Positions 8,218-9,753 of a DNA stretch of 9,753 bases are shown here, one piece after another (the first letter of the stretch is position 1; each line of letters begins with the position of its first letter). The translations under genes and the position numbers were made by a program. The DNA is taken from positions 1 to 9,753 of the forward strand of contig QILZ01000200.1 of NCBI GenBank assembly GCA_003233545.1, given 5' to 3'. The stretch is from Spirochaetales bacterium (GTDB lineage Bacteria > Spirochaetota > Spirochaetia > SZUA-6). The notes under the pieces were generated by a model, which saw only the letters and a list, made by a program, of their open reading frames with translations, had not been told where the DNA came from and ran no database searches.

Positions 8218-8487
8218 TTATTTTCTAAGATTCAATTTCTTGAGTATTTCTCTGTATTTTTCCAGATTTTTCTTTTTTAAATAGTTTAATAGTTTTCTTC
8301 TCTGCCCCACAAGCTGCAGAAGACCTCTGCGTGAATTATGATCTTTTTTATGCACTTTAAAATGTTCCGTAAGTTCCTCAATCCTTTTTGTAATAAGTGC
8401 AATCTGTACTTCGGTCGAGCCCGTATCCTTTTCGTTCTGGCCGAAATCTTCTATAACCTTCTCTTTTGTCTCTTTGCCTAATGACAT
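8218..8487 (-). CDS. rpsO: Small ribosomal subunit protein S15 (uS15)
   Basis: An 89-residue protein of exactly the usual S15 length. It binds the central domain of 16S rRNA at the three-way junction and helps nucleate the platform of the 30S subunit. Typical stretches are DTGSTEVQIALITKRI (21-36), the HKKDHNSRRGLL loop (46-57), which contacts rRNA, and LVGQRRKLLNYLKK (59-72). The ATG at 8487 shares one base with the ribF stop (TAATG) and has a perfect AGGAGGT seven bases upstream. It is therefore likely to be the most strongly initiated gene here, as expected for a ribosomal protein inside an operon with weakly translated neighbours. S15 represses its own translation in several bacteria through leader structures, but any such leader would have to lie within the ribF coding sequence. 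Confidence 0.98.
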   Translation of the reverse strand: MSLGKETKEKVIEDFGQNEKDTGSTEVQIALITKRIEELTEHFKVHKKDHNSRRGLLQLVGQRRKLLNYLKKKNLEKYREILKKLNLRK

Positions 8488-9293
8488 TAAAAGAACCTCC
8501 TGATTTTATTTTGTTTTAAAAAGAGTACTTTCTTTACCCTGGTGTTTTTTTTTCCGGTAATTATAATTCTTTGCTCATCCAATTCAACCACACTCCTGTA
8601 CCTCTCCTTGTCATCATTTATAATTACCCCGAATAATCCTGAATCCGGCAAAAGCTGCGGTATGCTTTTCTTTTTTATTTCCACTTTTCCGGCATCCCCG
8701 CACAATGCAATGTTCTCCGGTATTTCCACAATATAACCGTAACCAAGCATTTTTGCAACAGAAACAAAATCACCCCGGCGTATCGAACTGCGTATTCGCG
8801 AGCTGCTTATTGCTTCATTTTTATACAGTACCGGCAGGATGATTTCAGTTACTATACCGTATTCGGCAACATAATTCTTAAGCTCCCGGGCATCCATTCC
8901 CTGTCCGTAACCAAGACGGAAATTAAATCCGACAACAATTTTTTTTATATCAAGCGCATCCATTAATATACTTAAAAACCGTTCTCCGGTTAGTGTACTA
9001 AATTCCGGAGAAAAGTCAATCAGTACAATAGTATCTATTCCCATCAGTTCCAATTTCCCGGCCTTCTGTTGAAATGTAAGAATATTTCCTTTAAAGCTGT
9101 CTTTACGAATTACAGATGCCGGACTTTGTTTAAATGTCACAGCAACAGGTATTAATCCGGAACAGCCGGTCACAGCATGTATCAATTTCTTGTGTCCTTT
9201 GTGTAAGCCGTCAAATCCGCCTATCGTTACTGCCGTACTGCCCTTTATTCTGTGACGGGAATTATTAAGCAATTCAAAATTTACTATCCGCAT
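8487..9293 (-). CDS. ribF: RibF-type FAD synthetase with an apparently degenerate riboflavin-kinase half
   Basis: RibF proteins are normally bifunctional: a C-terminal riboflavin kinase makes FMN and an N-terminal adenylyltransferase makes FAD. The adenylyltransferase half looks intact: GGFDGLHKGH (25-34) with H31 and H34, the GFNFRLGYG stretch (122-130) and ISSSRIR (162-168). The C-terminal part, from about 183 to 268, is about 85 residues instead of the usual 120 or so. It keeps the opening MLGYGY and a PDSGLFGV stretch recalling the family's P-x-GVY, but I cannot find the GFPTAN ATP/Mg site or the catalytic Glu region. Kinase activity is therefore doubtful, while FMN adenylylation is likely. 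The gene is not simply truncated: its stop joins rpsO precisely. The start at 9293, 14 bases after truB, has only a weak purine-rich site. A run of nine A (8545-8553) lies near the 3' end. Confidence 0.88.
   Translation of the reverse strand: MRIVNFELLNNSRHRIKGSTAVTIGGFDGLHKGHKKLIHAVTGCSGLIPVAVTFKQSPASVIRKDSFKGNILTFQQKAGKLELMGIDTIVLIDFSPEFSTLTGERFLSILMDALDIKKIVVGFNFRLGYGQGMDARELKNYVAEYGIVTEIILPVLYKNEAISSSRIRSSIRRGDFVSVAKMLGYGYIVEIPENIALCGDAGKVEIKKKSIPQLLPDSGLFGVIINDDKERYRSVVELDEQRIIITGKKNTRVKKVLFLKQNKIRRFF
8495..8501 (-). promoter_or_regulatory. Ribosome binding site of rpsO, encoded by ribF codons
   Basis: AGGAGGT on the minus strand, ending seven bases before the rpsO ATG. It is the best Shine-Dalgarno match in the window and lies inside the last codons of ribF, where tandem AGG AGG codons encode two arginines. 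It fixes the rpsO start and favours independent, strong initiation of S15. Confidence 0.85.
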
Positions 9294-9307
9294 TTCTTTG
9301 CCGCTCT

Positions 9308-9753
9308 TTAATTAAATACACTGATATACCTGTAACAACCACCAAGATTCTTAACCATCGCTAATATTTCTCCCTGTCTGCCTATAAGTGCAAGAATGCC
9401 GCTTTGCAGATCTTTTTTATTAAAAAAAGAATTATCGGGAACGACTCCGTTAAGAATTTTTTTTATCCTGCTTTCATCCTCTATATTTACCAGCCCGATA
9501 CCGGACAATTTTGCCAGGAACTGTGCCGGGTGTACAATAATATCGTTTTCTGTAAATTCTTCTAACGTAACAGCATCTTCTATTTTATAATCGCCGATAC
9601 TTATCCTATGTAATGTTTTAACATATGCGCATGATGATGCTTCCGCACCCATATCACGTGCAAGAGATCTTATATAAGTTCCCTTCGAACATATAACATC
9701 TATTTTAAGCTCAGCATCATTATATGTAATGAGTTTAATTCCGAAAATCCGTA
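9308..9753 (-). CDS. truB: tRNA pseudouridine-55 synthase TruB (C-terminal part, 5' end outside window)
   Basis: Converts U55 in the T-loop of tRNAs to pseudouridine. The reading frame is open to the right edge, so the visible 147 residues are the C-terminal half of a protein of about 300; the internal Met at 9652 is not the start. The diagnostic stretch is CSKGTYIRSLARDMG (encoded at about 9694-9650), which matches the TruB motif near the active site, followed by CAYVKTLHRISIGDYKIEDA, the family's region after that motif (usually L-R-R; here L-H-R). The catalytic Asp motif lies beyond the window. The end folds as the small C-terminal RNA-binding domain, with LGGCYRYISVFN as the last residues. 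The neighbourhood truB-ribF-rpsO-pnp is common in bacteria, usually downstream of nusA-infB-rbfA, which probably lie just beyond the edge. Confidence 0.95.
   Translation of the reverse strand, partial: RIFGIKLITYNDAELKIDVICSKGTYIRSLARDMGAEASSCAYVKTLHRISIGDYKIEDAVTLEEFTENDIIVHPAQFLAKLSGIGLVNIEDESRIKKILNGVVPDNSFFNKKDLQSGILALIGRQGEILAMVKNLGGCYRYISVFN

Larger units (their letters stand above)
1..9753 (-). other. Probable single co-directional transcription unit of ten genes
   Basis: Gaps or overlaps in order from truB are +14, -1, +15, +2, +23, -4, -20, -4 and +28 bases. No gap can hold a promoter plus a leader, and I saw no GC-rich hairpin followed by a T run between genes. Internal promoters inside coding sequence cannot be excluded by reading. 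Confidence 0.65.

Noticed and set aside
8487..8745. A frameshift or sequencing error as the cause of the short RibF C-terminus
   Set aside because: Only about 20 codons follow the A9 run, too few to encode the missing PTAN region, and the stop meets the rpsO start precisely; the domain seems truly eroded.
9308..9652. A short separate gene starting at the Met at 9652
   Set aside because: The frame stays open to the window edge and the upstream codons encode the TruB CSKGTYIRSLARD motif, so this Met is internal.

Overview
The window is a continuous stretch of bacterial chromosome with ten genes, all on the minus strand. It reads from right to left: truB (5' end cut by the window edge), ribF, rpsO, pnp, an M16 zinc peptidase, dut, a TPR/beta-propeller lipoprotein, lptF-like, lptG-like, and a ROK-family sugar kinase (3' end cut by the window edge). 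Every gap is 28 bases or shorter. Four junctions overlap: ribF/rpsO by 1 base, dut/lipoprotein by 4, lipoprotein/lptF by 20 and lptF/lptG by 4. I see no terminator, tRNA, rRNA, CRISPR array or mobile element, and no stretch over 30 bases without a gene. The simplest reading is one long transcript that enters from beyond base 9753 and leaves past base 1.

The organism is a diderm bacterium of low to moderate GC. The evidence is a YjgP/YjgQ (LptF/LptG) permease pair and a lipoprotein with a relaxed lipobox. The truB-ribF-rpsO-pnp block followed by an M16 peptidase and dut, then lptF/lptG, suggests a Spirochaetota member (Treponema/Spirochaeta-like). This is an inference from remembered gene order and protein style, not a database match.

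The right half (4317-9753) is housekeeping: tRNA pseudouridine-55 synthesis (TruB), flavin nucleotide synthesis (RibF), ribosomal protein S15, 3'-5' RNA decay (PNPase), a processing peptidase and dUTP hydrolysis. The left half (379-4320) is an envelope module: a predicted lipoprotein with about four TPRs and a complete seven-blade propeller, then the two transmembrane subunits of a lipid-exporting ABC transporter. The last gene (1-350) is a sugar kinase of central metabolism.

No wholly new system is evident. The points most worth a second look are the lipoprotein fused by gene overlap to lptF/lptG, a RibF whose riboflavin-kinase half appears to have lost its active site, a charged helical insertion in the LptF-like protein, and the very short rpsO-pnp spacer, which leaves no room for the classical pnp leader hairpin.
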